From: Priapulus caudatus
Lineage: Eukaryota; Priapulida; Priapulimorpha; Priapulimorphida; Priapulidae
DNA length: 40,694 nt
Direction of reading: 5' to 3'
NCBI RefSeq assembly: GCF_000485595.1
Contig: NW_014578277.1
Span: 40,455-81,148, forward strand
The position numbers were made by a program, and so were the translations under genes. Shown here in pieces: positions 10,430-22,308 of this stretch (position 1 is its first letter; the number at the start of each line of letters is the position of its first letter). The notes under the pieces were generated by a model that saw only the letters and a list, made by a program, of their open reading frames with translations, searched no databases and was not told the origin of the DNA.

Positions 10430-10600
10430 GATCCGGATCACCACCAAAATGTTATCAATTCTAAGTTTACCCCATTTACTGACCTATCTGAAAATTAATT
10501 AAACTTAATTTAAATTAAATTAGATTCGGTCACCACCAAAATCTCATCAATTCTAAGTTAGCCATTCTGACCTATCCTGAAAAATTTATAATTGACAATC
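10430..10600. repeat. AT-rich tandem unit in copy A, two units
   Basis: Each unit holds CACCACCAAAAT, CAATTCTAAGTTA and CTGACCTATC, separated by AATTAATT runs. Copy B has three such units. Confidence 0.8.
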
Positions 10601-10759
10601 CGTTCATAACTTTTTCAGTTAGGCCTGCTACACAAACCCACAAAAACCAACAAACACACGACGAACAAACACTCACGCCGCGTGAAATCTCCTGCCAACC
10701 CCTTGGGAGGTATAATTACGGCTTTATTGCAGCTTGCTGCTTCTCGGAATCCACAACAG

Positions 10760-11500
10760 CTGCTGCTGTGTGCTCTGCCGGCTAATTGCTGTTGCTGCTG
10801 CTACTGCTGTTGCTGCTGCCGCTATTGCTGTGCGCTGCTACTGCTGTTATTTTTTGGGGGCTCTGCCGCTATTGCCTGTTGCTGCTGCTACTGCTGTTGC
10901 GGTTGTTGTGCTGCTGCTGCCGCTATTGCTGCTGCTGCTGCTACTGCTGTTAACGGATGTGCTGCTGCGCTGCAGCCGCATACCTGCTGTTGCTGCTGCC
11001 TACTGCCTGTTGCCAGGATGTTGCTGTGCTGCTACTTGCTGTAACGGATGTTGCTGTTGCTGCACTGCTTACTGCTGTTGCGGTTTAGTTGTGCTGTGCA
11101 GCCGCTAATGCTGTTGACTGCTACTGTTGCTTACTGCTGCTGCTGTGCTCACTGCTCGCCGCTACTGATCCGATGTTTGTGCTTGCTGCTGGCTGTTGGC
11201 GCTGCTGTTGCCGTGCCACTATTGCTGTTGTGCTGGCTACTACTGTGCTGTCTGCTCGCTGCTACTTCGCCGTTGCTACTGATGTCTGTTACTGCTGTTT
11301 CTGCATCTGTTGCTACTACTGCTGCTGCTGCTATGCTGTTGCTGTTGTGCTGCTACTACTGTTGCTGCTGCTGTGCTACTGCTGCTGCTGCTACTTGCAA
11401 CTTCTGCCATGCCTACTGGTTATTTGCTTTTGCTGCTGCTGCTTGACTTGCTGCTGCCTACTGCTGCTGCCTGCTGCCCTATCTTGCTTGCACTACTGAT
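10760..11500. repeat. CTG-rich trinucleotide tract (copy A)
   Basis: The order of variant triplets follows copy C at 2826-3432, but reading phase is repeatedly broken by single-base insertions. The Cys-rich and Leu-rich frames are artefacts. Confidence 0.9.
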
Positions 11501-11504
11501 GTTT

Positions 11505-11712
11505 CGCTATTTATGACTACGATATATATCTTTGACTGTTTACCCTTCGCTGCGGATTTGTGAGGTTGCTGAATTTTTGCACAGACTCATATTCTCGGAG
11601 CTTACCGTTATTTGTAGAAGCTACTACATTGCCTCACAAATCCAATGGTTACGCGTCTACTTAATGGCAAAACACGCAAGCATACCCCACATACACACAC
11701 ACGCGCGGGCAC
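11505..11712 (+). repeat. Conserved 3' flank of the CTG tract (copy A)
   Basis: Matches 3433-3622, with GTGAGGTTGCTGAATTTTTGC and CTCACAAATCCAATGG. Confidence 0.9.
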
Positions 11713-11747
11713 ACACACACACACACACACACACCACACACACACCA

Positions 11748-11778
<31 letters not shown>

Positions 11779-11814
11779 TACACACACACATACCACACAC
11801 ACACACACACACAC

Positions 11815-11864
<50 letters not shown>

Positions 11865-11905
11865 GCGCGCATACAAACACGCACGCACACGCAAACAACC
11901 ACACA
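11690..11905. repeat. CA microsatellite
   Basis: About 200 bases of CACA with occasional CC or AT interruptions. His/Thr and Cys/Val frames here are repeat translations. Confidence 0.95.
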
Positions 11906-12107
11906 AACACTCACTTGTTATCGTCTCTGTCGCTTCTCATGAATATCTCATGAAGACCTTGAACAGAACGGACACACGCTGTATGATTACATTTCATTTC
12001 AATTTGCCGTAACCTAGCCAGCGTGCGCGTGCAATTTTGCTATATTCAAATGAGAGCGCCTCCGGCCAGTGAACACGTGCAGGCATGGCTCGCGACGGCC
12101 AACCCTT

Positions 12108-12123
12108 TCCCCCTCTCTCCTCT

Positions 12124-12159
<36 letters not shown>

Positions 12160-12237
12160 CTCTCTCTTTCCCTCTCTGCCTCTCTCTCTCTCTCTCTCTT
12201 CTCTTTCCCTTCTCTCTCTCTCTCTCTCTCTCTCGCT
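12108..12237. repeat. CT microsatellite in copy A
   Basis: Interrupted CTCT repeat. The equivalent tract in copy B is 22180-22308. Confidence 0.95.
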
Positions 12238-12579
12238 TTATCGGCCTTTACATGTAGTTGAGCTATTACCAGTCAGCAAAGGGAAAATTGCCATTGGATA
12301 TTCAAAAACACATTTCTCTTGTCAGCGCCCGACAAAGCCTCTCCATATACATACAACGCGCGTTGTCTCTCCGATGGGTCAAGAATGAGTGATCGAAGAG
12401 AAGCGCGAAGTATTTTTGGACGAGTGTGGTTTTTAGATGTTGCGCCGTGGGCGTTTTTTCCGCGCTTCTAGTTTGCCCGTTGGAGGAGCGGTTAAGCGGT
12501 TTCCGTTTAAAGAACGCGTAAACACGTTAGATGCGATGGAGAAAAAAATAAACGTGGTTATCGATGCAAAATTGAAGGA

Positions 12580-12637
12580 TCCTCTCTCCTCTTCTCTCTC
12601 ATCTCTCTCTCTCTCAACACACACACACGCACACACA

Positions 12638-12678
<41 letters not shown>

Positions 12679-12707
12679 CTATATCTATCTATCTATTTAT
12701 ACAAATA

Positions 12708-12804
<97 letters not shown>

Positions 12805-12882
12805 ATATATATATATATTTATATCTCACTTTTCTCTCTATCTCTCTCTTCTTCCCTCTTTCTATCTCTCACTCTCTCTCTC

Positions 12883-12921
<39 letters not shown>

Positions 12922-12933
12922 ACTCTTTCTCTC

Positions 12934-12997
<64 letters not shown>

Positions 12998-13045
12998 GCC
13001 TCACTTCCCACTTTTTCGTTATCTCTCTCTCTTTCTTTTTTCCAC
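12580..13045. repeat. CT / ATCT compound microsatellite
   Basis: CT repeats, a clean ATCT array (12709-12804), a short AT run, then further CT repeats. A 280-residue frame (12437-13279, +) spans it. Only its first 50 residues come from complex sequence and they match no family I recognise. Confidence 0.95.
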
Positions 13046-15433
13046 CTCCCCCGTTCTCTATCCACTCTCGAGCATCAGCTCAAATTCGAGTCACCGATTG
13101 TAAATCAATCATCAGACGCACGTGGCGCCGAAATCACATACGTGCGTGGGTGGTTTTATCGCATTTCGACTCGTATTTGTGCCCACCCGCCGGTTACCAC
13201 GTCCTACGCATGCACGAGCCGGCACGACCGAACAGGCTCTTGTTCTGAACCGCCTCCGGATCACCACCGCATGCTCTAGCAGCGCGAGATATCATATCAC
13301 TGCCGATATAGCATTCTCCGCTCACGGTCCACGCGAGTCTGGGCTTCACGCTTACTGTCGATGGTTTCGCCCCGACTAGGCAACCTTCGTAATACGGCGG
13401 ACAAAACTTTCTTTCGCGGAGACATGCCTTTAATTTTAACGCTAATGAGATTTCGGTGTCGACTGATCACTACTTCAGACTGTTCACGTCACACGACATA
13501 CATTTTCACGACGACTATAGGCTTCTTTCCTAAAACTTTTAGCCAAAATCTTTTAGGCAAACATGCTTTTCTTTAAAACCTCACGCGTCTCGTGTATGCG
13601 CCGAACAGGGTTGCAGACAGCTTACATCCGACGTCACAGCAAAGTCAATTGACTTTCTTAAAGCCTTGATGGGAGTTCGCATTGCTCGCTTGACGGACTC
13701 GGGAGAAAATCAGCGGAAACTTTGTAAATGCTTGGACGAATGTCTCAGTGAAAAGCTCCGTTGAGATTAAGAACGCCTCTCTCAGCCTCGTAGCTTCTTA
13801 TAGCGCGCGCGTTTGGAGTGGTCATCGCTTTTTTAACCGTTTCGGTACATCGTTTGCAACTTGAGCAGGAAGGCGGCTGCAGACCGCAGAGCGCATCAAC
13901 AACGGTCGACACGTCATGTGAAGTGAACATGAAGATGTACACATTTGCGATGCAGCTTTCAACGGCGTCGTGAGTTCTCGCGAGAAGATAATTCTCTCTT
14001 AGCAAAATGTTTCTGTAAGAACCTCGCTTACAGCTTCGGGTGTATGCTCTCGATTCTCGCGATAGAAACGTGTCACACACATAATTTTAAGAGCTACTTT
14101 GTACATATTTGTTATACTATATGCCTTAGAGCGCATGAATTGTAAGAGAATTTACATCAAAATACGTTAACTGCTGATTTTCTGCTAGATTCCTACACGT
14201 TCGCGCCTCAGGGGTGTTAAAATCTAGCAGACGTCGTGCAGTTGAAGCGTGATCAACTAAAACCCATCACAATACAATACATCACAAATATGATATTGTC
14301 GTCATTTTCTCGCTTCTAACGCGAGAGAAGATACGGGTGATATATTTCGGATTCGGTATATTGATGGAGTGCTGGTATTTTTTTTAAATAAATTTAACTA
14401 TTTATTTAGAATATCTTGTGACATTTGCGCGGTCCAAGGCACGAAAACATGGCCTTACACATCTTGTGACAAGGTACGAAAAATATGGCGTCGCGAAACG
14501 CGCAACACTGTCAGGAAAATATGACCGGGGACCGTAGCCGCCGCCGGTGCATGTACGTTTTATTGGCATATTTTTCAATATTACCTGCAGCTTTAAGTAT
14601 CGGTCGGCAGTAAAAGTAGTGCGTTATTAGCGGCGTGTTACTGCTGCTGCGTCACTGCCTTTCACCGCACTTTTTCGTATTAAAATTTACAATGCTCCGA
14701 TACAATCGTACCTGAATGTATCGTATCGTATTGTATCGGCTGGCATACTCTTTGTGACAATAATGAGAGCGCATCACTCACATCGCGCTGACGCTGTGAC
14801 TCCGATACGCAGTCTCAGGATGAGCTTCAAAATCACGTAATCTGTTGAAGAGAATGACCCAGATGACACGACGTTGCCATATAAGAGCATGATTAGAGAA
14901 ACAGACGACAAGATCCTTTAATTCGGCTGTGATGCTGCACGTGATAAACAAACGACGAATTAACAGTGCCACATGAAAGCCACATTTGACTTTCCCCTCT
15001 AGCGTAAACTATCCAGACGTGGCGTATAGAGGTCCCCTGTGTCGGCTCAAGGTGACAGTCTCTAGATTAAATGCGAGAATTCCAGGTTTGTTCCCACGCA
15101 CGTTCCTCTAGGGGTTTGCGCAAACACAGAAACCCCGCGCTGCGCAGGATATGTAAAACATCACGAACACTAAGTCTGACTAATTCCGGCTGGGTTATTC
15201 CTATATACATAATATGCATATACGGGTGCGCAGATAATGTGTCTCGTATCGGGAGTCTGTGTTGTCAGCATCAGGATCACTAATACGCGCCTGTGTTATC
15301 CTGATGGAGTATAGCGACTCATTAGAACGTTCTTGATCTCTGCATATTTTATGCTAGCGAATGAAACACGGATTCTATGACCGATGACGTCATTGCAAGC
15401 ATGTTCGTCTGACGCCACTCGCTTCTTATAGGT
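13046..15433. other. Unique intergenic sequence, no gene recognised
   Basis: About 2.4 kb of mixed-composition DNA. The longest frames (about 60-110 residues, for example 13745-14080 on the minus strand) have no recognisable motif. TTTAAATAAATTTAA-type AT runs occur near 14385. Confidence 0.5.
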
Positions 15434-15437
15434 TTAC

Positions 15438-15510
<73 letters not shown>

Positions 15511-16188
15511 GCTCTACGGCTCTCGCTCTCGCTCTCTCTGTCTCTCTCTCTCCCGCTCTCTCTTCTCGTCTCTTCATCTCGTTCTCTACATCTCCCGCTC
15601 TACTCACTCTCTCTCTCTCTCTCTTCTCTCTCCTCTCCTCACTCTCTCTCTTCGTCTCATCTCTCTCTCGCTCCTCGCTCTCGCTCTCGCCTCTCTCATT
15701 CTCTCTCTCTCGGACCAGCTCCAGCTCTCTCTCTCTCCCGCTCTCTCTCTCTCTCTCTCTCTCGTCTCTCTCTCTCTCTCCTCGCTCTCGCGCTGCTCTC
15801 TCTCTCTCTCTCTCCCGCCTCTCTCTCTCTTCTACTCTTCCGCTCTCTCTATCTCTCCCGCTCGTTCTTTATGTTTTTAACTCTTTCTTCCTTTCTATAT
15901 ATGTCCTTTGCCCCATTCTCTTTTAACCCTGTTTCATGCCCTCCCTATCCTTCTAGCCGTTTCGCGTCTGTCACTCTCTCTCTCTCCCCTCTCTCGCCTA
16001 TACTCTCTTTCTCTCTCTCCCCTCTCTCGCCTATACTCTCTTTCTCTCTCTCCCTTCTCTCGCCTATACTCTCTTTCTCTCTCCCCCCTCTTTCGCCTAT
16101 ACTCTCTTTCTCTCTCTCTTCACTCTCGCATATACGTTCGCTCGCTCTCTTTCTCTCCTTTCTCTCGCCTATACTGTCATTCTGTCCC

Positions 16189-16256
<68 letters not shown>

Positions 16257-16450
16257 TTTTTGCCTCTCATGCCCTCTCCTTCTCCACCTCTCTTCCTTTT
16301 CTCGCTATCATCTTTCTCTTCTTCTCTTTCTCCGCGTCTATCTTTCCGTCTCCTCTCTCCCTTCCATTCTCTGCCCCCTCCCTCTCTCTCTCTCTCTTTC
16401 GCTCTCCCTCTCCCACTCTCATTACTCTCTCTCTCCGCTCTATAATTGGC
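15434..16450. repeat. CT-rich simple-sequence tract
   Basis: About 1 kb of CT repeat with CCCG, CTCG and TTTC interruptions. It contains a 33-bp minisatellite at about 15970-16135. Frames of 195-199 residues here are Ser/Leu repeat translations. Confidence 0.95.
15970..16135. repeat. 33-bp minisatellite within the CT tract
   Basis: The word CGCCTATACTCTCTTTCTCT recurs with its GCCTATAC (or GCATATAC) at 15996, 16029, 16062, 16095 and 16128, an exact 33-base period. A further CGCCTATACTGTC lies near 16166. Confidence 0.9.
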
Positions 16451-16564
16451 GTCGTTGACTGTGCGCGAGACAACCTCGGCGTCGTGTGGGATCTTTTTGT
16501 CAATTAATTCGTCACGAGCACGCCGCTGCCGACTTTCTTACGCGCTATGCTTTGCTGAAGACGA

Positions 16565-17020
16565 ATGAAGAAAGGGTTGCAAAGAGCAAACGTTACTCGT
16601 TGGGTTAAAAACTTTTGGGAAACGAGCGATGATTGGTTCGGCAAAAAATCTCGTGTGTACGCGGTCCAGTGTTTACCGTTGAACCGCGTGCGCTGTCAAG
16701 TCTGCGTTTACCGTAACGACATCAAATTCTATGAGGTATTAGTCAGTGTAAATGGGCATTCAGGGGGGAAAACGAAGAATGTTTTGTCATTTGAGTATTA
16801 TAAGGGAGTCAGTCAGTCTAACCGCTACGAGCGCACCCACATCTTCGGGTCCCAGTGTGTTTGCTCTCTCTACGCCCGTGTTCGTGCGGTGAAAAGCTTG
16901 TTTCGATGGTGCGCCCGCGAGGCATCGCGCGTGCGTGTGTGTTCGTGGCATGTTGCCGAAGCTGCCTGCATGTGTGATGCGAGGGTGGAAACTGAAGCCA
17001 GTGCAGATGCGCCCCGGTAG
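16565..17020 (+). CDS. Unassigned open frame, 151 residues, doubtful
   Basis: This ATG-to-stop frame lies in complex sequence between the CT tract and a CTG tract. Residues 1-95 are of ordinary composition (start MKKGLQRANVTRWVKNFWE). The rest is Cys/Arg/Ala-rich and reads through GTGC-type DNA. I recognise no domain, signal peptide or membrane span. There is no clear splice context and no neighbouring gene. It may be a chance frame or one exon; chance is more likely. Confidence 0.15.
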   Translation: MKKGLQRANVTRWVKNFWETSDDWFGKKSRVYAVQCLPLNRVRCQVCVYRNDIKFYEVLVSVNGHSGGKTKNVLSFEYYKGVSQSNRYERTHIFGSQCVCSLYARVRAVKSLFRWCAREASRVRVCSWHVAEAACMCDARVETEASADAPR

Positions 17021-17034
17021 AGAGAGAGCAGTAG

Positions 17035-17110
17035 GCTGCTGCTATTACTGCTGCTTCTGCTGCTGCTGCTGCTGCTGCTGCCGCCGCCGCTGCTGCTGCT
17101 GGTACTGCAG
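17035..17110. repeat. CTG/CCG trinucleotide repeat
   Basis: Short CTG array with a CCGCCGCCG core. It lacks the conserved flank seen after the three larger CTG tracts. Confidence 0.9.
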
Positions 17111-18695
17111 CTGCCCCTTCTTCCACATGACTGCTGTATACGTGTGCGTTGCGTGGTAATACAGCAGCTGCGTAAATGTTGTCTAGATTCTACATGTGAT
17201 CATCACATGTACGTGCGAGGCAACTTCCGAGAGTTTTAACAAGATCAGCACTACGCACCCCCTTCCCCCCTTCTCCCGTAAAAAAAGAGTCTCACTCTCC
17301 TACCGACGCGTTTCGCAGCTTCCTCTAGTTTCCGTTCCAGTTGTTTTCGGGAGGAAATTGATGTTTGCTCGCGAGTCTTTTGCGGCAAGCTGAGTGCGTT
17401 GAAAATTCCTTAATTCGACGCCGGTGTGGTAGATCGCGAAGAGCTTGCTTAGCTGCGCTTGCAATCAAATGCACACCCAATGTTTACGTCTCCGCATCTG
17501 TTCAGGATGTGTGGGTTACGTGGTGTCCTTGTCTTCTTACAGTGCCTCCGTTTCTGTCTCTACGTACGTCTTGATGCGCGGTTAATCGTATCAGATGTGT
17601 TCCGTGTTACAGAAATTTCAGCTATATGTAGTGAGGTGTATGAGCTGTCGTTTTGATTTACACAATCGCAGCTATGTAGTGAAATATGGGAAAAGACACA
17701 ACGCACTTCATAATAACAACTCTGCGGTGAGGTATAGGGGGTGTCATTTTGGTTTACACAATCCCAGCTACGTAGTGAAGTATGGGAACGTACAGAGCGC
17801 ACTATACAGAGTAACAGCTCTGTGGTGAGGTATAAAAGAGAATAAAGCGTATTACAGAACCTCGGCTCTGTAGTCTGTGATTTGTGAGATGGCCGGCTGT
17901 GTGGACGCGTGGTAACCATGCATGCATGTCACGCACATCGACTCCCCATGATTGGTACAGCGATTCAGAAGCACTCGTCATGCTTGTATTCTTGTATCGG
18001 TCCATATTTGCAGCTTTCCGCCTAGCGTCAAGGACCAAATTACGCGTAGCCATTCATCGGTTGGTTAGGTAATAAGCGGTTTTTGGTTAGAAATCATGTA
18101 GGAGGTTTGGTTCGATGCTCTTGAGGTGGAGGTGGACCGAGCAACCCTAGTCTTAGTTTCAGTCCAGGCACGTCTGTGCTCTTTCGGGCTAACTATATAT
18201 TGTTTGGTCATGGCGAGTGGAGAAATTCTACCTAGTATAGAATCGGGTCGCTATTGCTAATGCGACTAGTCATGTTCCATGTTAGTACGCGGATCCGTAG
18301 CTTTGATAGTGACATAATGCCTCATTGCCTTATATCCGCTATCGTTCAATATTGCCGACGCTAGCGTACGTGTTAATATCGTAGTCTTGCACCTTGCGCG
18401 TCAGATCGTGCATTGCAATTTGAAACGAATATGGAAACATTTCGTTTCTTGTTACAATCATTATCAAGAAGCGTGCTGCTGCTGCTGCTGTTGGCACGCG
18501 AGGAAGAGGTGTTATTTTGCATCCGTTTTGTGATTTTGCTTCTGTTTCATAATTAATTAGAGGTTTTAATTAATGTAGTTCTCGACAGCATTGGGTTCAT
18601 TTGAAGGTGAATGAACCTGGAAAAACTACCGCGTGCGGTAATGGGTCATTTCACTGTATTCAATGGTGGAGGTTGTGATGAGAAGTAGGAGGTAT
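17111..18695. other. Mostly unique intergenic sequence with a 96-bp tandem repeat
   Basis: Apart from the 96-bp repeat at 17617-17840 and a short CTG run near 18475, I see no feature. Several 60-80 residue frames have no recognisable domain. Confidence 0.45.
17617..17840. repeat. 96-bp tandem repeat, about 2.3 units
   Basis: Units 17645-17740 and 17741-17836 share TTTACACAATC, GCTA-GTAGTGAA-TATGGGAA and CTCTG-GGTGAGGTATA words. A partial unit precedes them. The 96-base period equals 32 codons. A minus-strand frame (17560-17919, 119 residues) therefore stays open through both units and repeats a DCVNQND motif. Coding is unproven. Confidence 0.85.
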
Positions 18696-18812
18696 ATGTG
18701 TGCCTGTGCGTGCGTGCGTTTGTGCGTGTGTCTGCGTGCGTGCGCGCGCATGTGTTTGAGCACGTGTGTGTGCGCTTGTGTATATGTGTGCATGCGCGTG
18801 TGTTTGCGGGCG
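18696..18812. repeat. GTGC/GTGT microsatellite
   Basis: Imperfect GTGCGTGT repeat. Confidence 0.9.
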
Positions 18813-18968
18813 TTTGTACGTCCCATTCTGTTGACCTCTGACCTACACGTCCGCGTGATTCACCCGTGGTGCCACCTGGTGAAAGCCAGTGGAACCTAAT
18901 GTCAACGTGCGCGAGTGTAGATTTCCCACTCACTCCCCTTGCTATGGCCAGAGAGCTTTAATTAAGGG

Positions 18969-19326
18969 GGTCGCACACCAGCCGATTTTTCACGCGATTT
19001 GATCGGCCCGATAAAAATCAGCCGATATCGGGTAGGTGTGCGCGTTCATTTGTAGACGATTTTACTTACGATTATTTTGAAGCGATTTTGTGTAATCCGA
19101 CAAGATTTTGTGGTGTGCGCGTGAACTCAGGGAAATCGAAAAATATTGAACAGCCAATAGCTGAACGTGCCCGTGTCACATGACATTTACATTTTATCGT
19201 AGGTTTATTATGACATCAGATTTTATCGTAGGTGTGCGGGTGTTTATCGGAAGGCGTCGCGCTGAGCCGATTTTACAAACGATGAAGAAATTTTTTAATC
19301 GGACCGATTTTTGGGTAGGTGTGCTA
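18969..19326. mobile_element. Possible inverted-repeat element with GGTGTGC words
   Basis: The left edge has GTCGCACACCAGCCGATTTT. The right edge has AATCGG-CCGATTTTTGGG followed by TAGGTGTGCTAA, roughly its reverse complement. Internal TAGGTGTGCG words at about 19034 and 19229 and repeated CGATTTT words suggest subterminal repeats. No convincing target duplication was found. Confidence 0.4.
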
Positions 19327-19356
19327 ATACTATGAAGTGCTGACACGGCATAGCCA

Positions 19357-19622
19357 GGCACACACGCACGCGCGTACGCACGCAGGCTCACACGCACGCA
19401 TGCACACACACGCGCGCGCACGCAGGCTCATACGCACGCATGCACACACGCACGCACGCGTGCATACACGCGCGCACACATGCACACACGGGCGTACGCA
19501 CGCCGGGCTCACACGCACGCATGCACATACGCATGCACGCATGCACACACGCATGCACGCATGCACACACGCACGCACGCATGCACACACGCATGCACGC
19601 ATGCACACACGGGCGTACGCAC
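19357..19622. repeat. CACG/CATG-rich microsatellite
   Basis: Imperfect CACACGCACGCATG repeats, with higher-order units marked by GGGCGTACGCACG at about 19490 and 19611. His/Thr and Cys/Val frames are repeat translations. Confidence 0.9.
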
Positions 19623-20439
19623 GAGAGAGAGGGAAGGATGGAGGGAGGGAGGGAAGGAGGGAGGGAGGGAGAGAGGGGTGGATTGCTGTTTTAGTGTATC
19701 TGGTTTTGCACTATTTATCTGGTTACAGGTTACAGGATGCATGTCGTGCGGTTTTCGCATTCCGATTCCATGCATTCCTTACACAGTTGAGAGTAAATGC
19801 CAGTATCACAGCAAAAGTATGTCTAAACCTTGCATACTTACTTATAGTTATAGTATTTCGGAGTAACCTGGCTTACATGGAGTTGAGTGAACTTAATCTA
19901 ACCCGCTTCTATTGATTCTTTAGGCAATTGAAAGTAGATGCACAATAAAAGCACGTCTGATTCTAATTTCAGTCCGCTTACTTACAGTATTGGTAGACTT
20001 ATTCAGTCCACAGCGAGCTGATAGATATAGTCTACACCGCTTCAATGGATGCTTCGGGTAGTTGGAGTCAAGGGTTGGAGTAGATGCCAGTGTCACTGGA
20101 AAATTACGCCTAAACCGGATGTCTAATTCTGTTTATGTCGGGGGAATCGTAGACGAACTCCAGACGCCCCTGGCTGTCACCGGCGTTGAGTGTCCCCAGA
20201 CCTTTGGAGTCAGTCTAGGGAAACGGGTGATTAGCGAGGGCAGTGGGAGAAAATCCTTCACTTTTCGCAGCTTTCCTCGGCAGCCAGACGCAGTTTCTGC
20301 CGAATGAGCCGCTGTTTCCTGCGCGCGTGACAAGGGAACGATCGCCGCATAGCACAACTAGAGCACTCGGAGAGCACAGACCTCCGCCAAGGCAGCTGAA
20401 TTCTCTCACTGTAAAAATTTTTATGAATTAATTAATTAA

Positions 20440-20690
20440 TTAAATAATTAATTGGATCCGGATCACCACCAAAATGTAATCAATTCTAAGTTACCCCATT
20501 TCTGACCTATCCTGAAAATTTTATTAATTAATTGGATCCGGATCACCACCAAAATGTAATCAATTCTAAGTTACCCCATTTCTGACCTATCCTGAAAATT
20601 AATTAATTAATTAATTAATTAGATTCGGATCACCACCAAAATCTCATCAATTCTAAGTTAGCCCATTTCTGACCTATCCTGAAAATTTTA
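20440..20690. repeat. AT-rich 80-bp tandem unit in copy B, three units
   Basis: GGATCCGGATCACCACCAAA occurs at 20454 and 20534. The third unit has GATTCGGATCACC at 20622. AATTAATT runs separate the units. Confidence 0.85.
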
Positions 20691-20849
20691 TGACAATCCG
20701 TTCATAACTTTTTCAGTTAGGCTGTACACAAACCCACAAACCAACAAACACACGCCGAACAAACACACGCCGGTGAAAATCTCCTGCCAACCCCTTGGCG
20801 GAGGTAATTACGGCTTTATTGCAGCTTCTGCTTCTGGAATCCACAACAG

Positions 20850-21560
20850 CTGCTGCTGTTGCTGCTGCCGCTATTGCTGTTGCTGCTGCTACTGCTGTTG
20901 CTGCTGCCGCTATTGCTGTTGCTGCTGCTACTGCTGTTGCTTGCGGGTTGTTTGCTGCTGCTGCTGCCGCTATGCTGCTGCTGCTGCTTACTGCGTATCG
21001 GATGTTGCTGCTTTGCCTGCAGCTCGCCTACTCTGCTGTTGCTGTCTGCTACTTGCTGTTGTCGGATGTTGCCTGTTGCTGCTACGTGTTACGGATGTGC
21101 TGGTTTTGCTGCTGGCACTGCTGTTTGCGTGTGTTGCTGTCTGCCTGCATGCGCTAAATGCTGTTGCTCGCTACCTGGTTGCTACTTGCTGCTGCTTGGC
21201 TGCTTACTTGCTGCCGCTACTGATCGATGTTGCTGCTGCCTGCTGCTGTTGCCGCTGCTGTGTGCGCTGCACTATGCTGTTCGCTGCTGCTACTACTGTT
21301 GCTGTTTGCTGCTGCTACCTGCTGTTGCACTGATGTGCTGGTTCCTGCGTTACTGCTACTGTGCTACTCCCTGCTTTGCTGCTGCTACTGCTAGTTGCTG
21401 TTTGCTGCTGCTACTACTCGTTCTGTGCTGCTGCTACTGCTGTCTGTGCTACTGTTGCAATCTTCTGCTGGCTACTGTTGCGGTTGCTGCTGCTAGGCTG
21501 CTGCTTGCTGCTCTTGCTGCTGCTGCTGCTACTGTTGCTTTGCTACTGTATGTGGCTATT
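20850..21560. repeat. CTG-rich trinucleotide tract (copy B)
   Basis: Homologous to the tracts at 2826 and 10760, again broken by many one-base indels. Confidence 0.9.
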
Positions 21561-21760
21561 GATGTTACTACCGCTATATATCTTTTGCTGTTTACCCTTC
21601 GTGGATTTGTGAGGTTGCTGAATTTGCAGCAGGCTCATATTCTCGATGCTTACCGTATTGTAGAAGCTTTACTACATTTGCCTCACAAATCCAATGGTTA
21701 CGGTCTACTAATGCTAAAATCATCGCCAAGCATATCACTCCACATCACACATCACGCCGG
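21561..21760 (+). repeat. Conserved 3' flank of the CTG tract (copy B)
   Basis: GTGAGGTTGCTGAATTTGCA and CTCACAAATCCAATGG are present. Confidence 0.9.
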
Positions 21761-21970
21761 CACACACACACACACTACATATCACACACACACCACCACA
21801 CCACACACACACATCACACACACACACACACACGACACCACATCACACACAATACCACACACACACACACACACCCACAAACACAACACACACACACACA
21901 CGCGGCACACATCACACATCACGTGCGCGCGCATACAAACATCGCATCGCAACCGCAACACACACAAACA
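21740..21970. repeat. CA microsatellite in copy B
   Basis: CACA repeat with ATCA and ACCA interruptions, equivalent to 11690-11905. Confidence 0.9.
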
Positions 21971-22179
21971 CTCACCTGTATCGTCTCTGTCGCTTCTCAT
22001 GAATATCTTCATGAGAGACCTTGAACAGTGAACGCACCACGCTGTATGATTTACATTTTCATTCAATTTTGCCCCGTATCCTAGCCAGCGTGCGCGTGCA
22101 ATTTGCTATATCTTCAACTGACGAAGCTCCTCCGGCCATGTGACACGTGCAGCATGGCTCGCCGACGGCCACCCTTCCC

Positions 22180-22182
22180 CTC

Positions 22183-22235
<53 letters not shown>

Positions 22236-22308
22236 TCTCTCCTCCTCTTCTCTTCCTTCTCTCTCTTTTCTCCCTCTCTCCTCTCTCTCTCTCCTCTCGC
22301 TTTAATCG
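22180..22308. repeat. CT microsatellite in copy B
   Basis: CTCT repeat, equivalent to 12108-12237. Confidence 0.9.

Larger units (their letters stand above)
9550..12520 (+). repeat. 2.9-kb duplicated segment, copy A
   Basis: This is collinear with 19622-22580 through every submodule: the GGGA edge, about 1.1 kb of mixed sequence, an AT-rich 80-bp tandem unit, the CTG tract, its conserved flank, a CA array, a spacer, a CT array and GTTTTTAGATGTTGCGCCG. The copies differ chiefly by one-base indels every 10-20 bases, with very few substitutions. This is the signature of uncorrected long-read consensus. It could be a true duplication, two haplotypes or a false duplication; I favour an assembly artefact. 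Confidence 0.9.

Noticed and set aside
11532-11953. His/Thr-rich frames resembling histidine-rich proteins
   Set aside because: They read the CA microsatellite; all phases are open.
12437-13279. 280-residue frame
   Set aside because: Over half is CT/ATCT repeat. The complex first part matches nothing I recognise and lies in the error-prone duplicated segment.
15871-16507. 195-199 residue Ser/Leu-rich frames
   Set aside because: They are CT repeat translations in two phases.
18969-19326. piggyBac-like TTAA insertion
   Set aside because: TTAA lies near the left edge only; the right edge has no TTAA.
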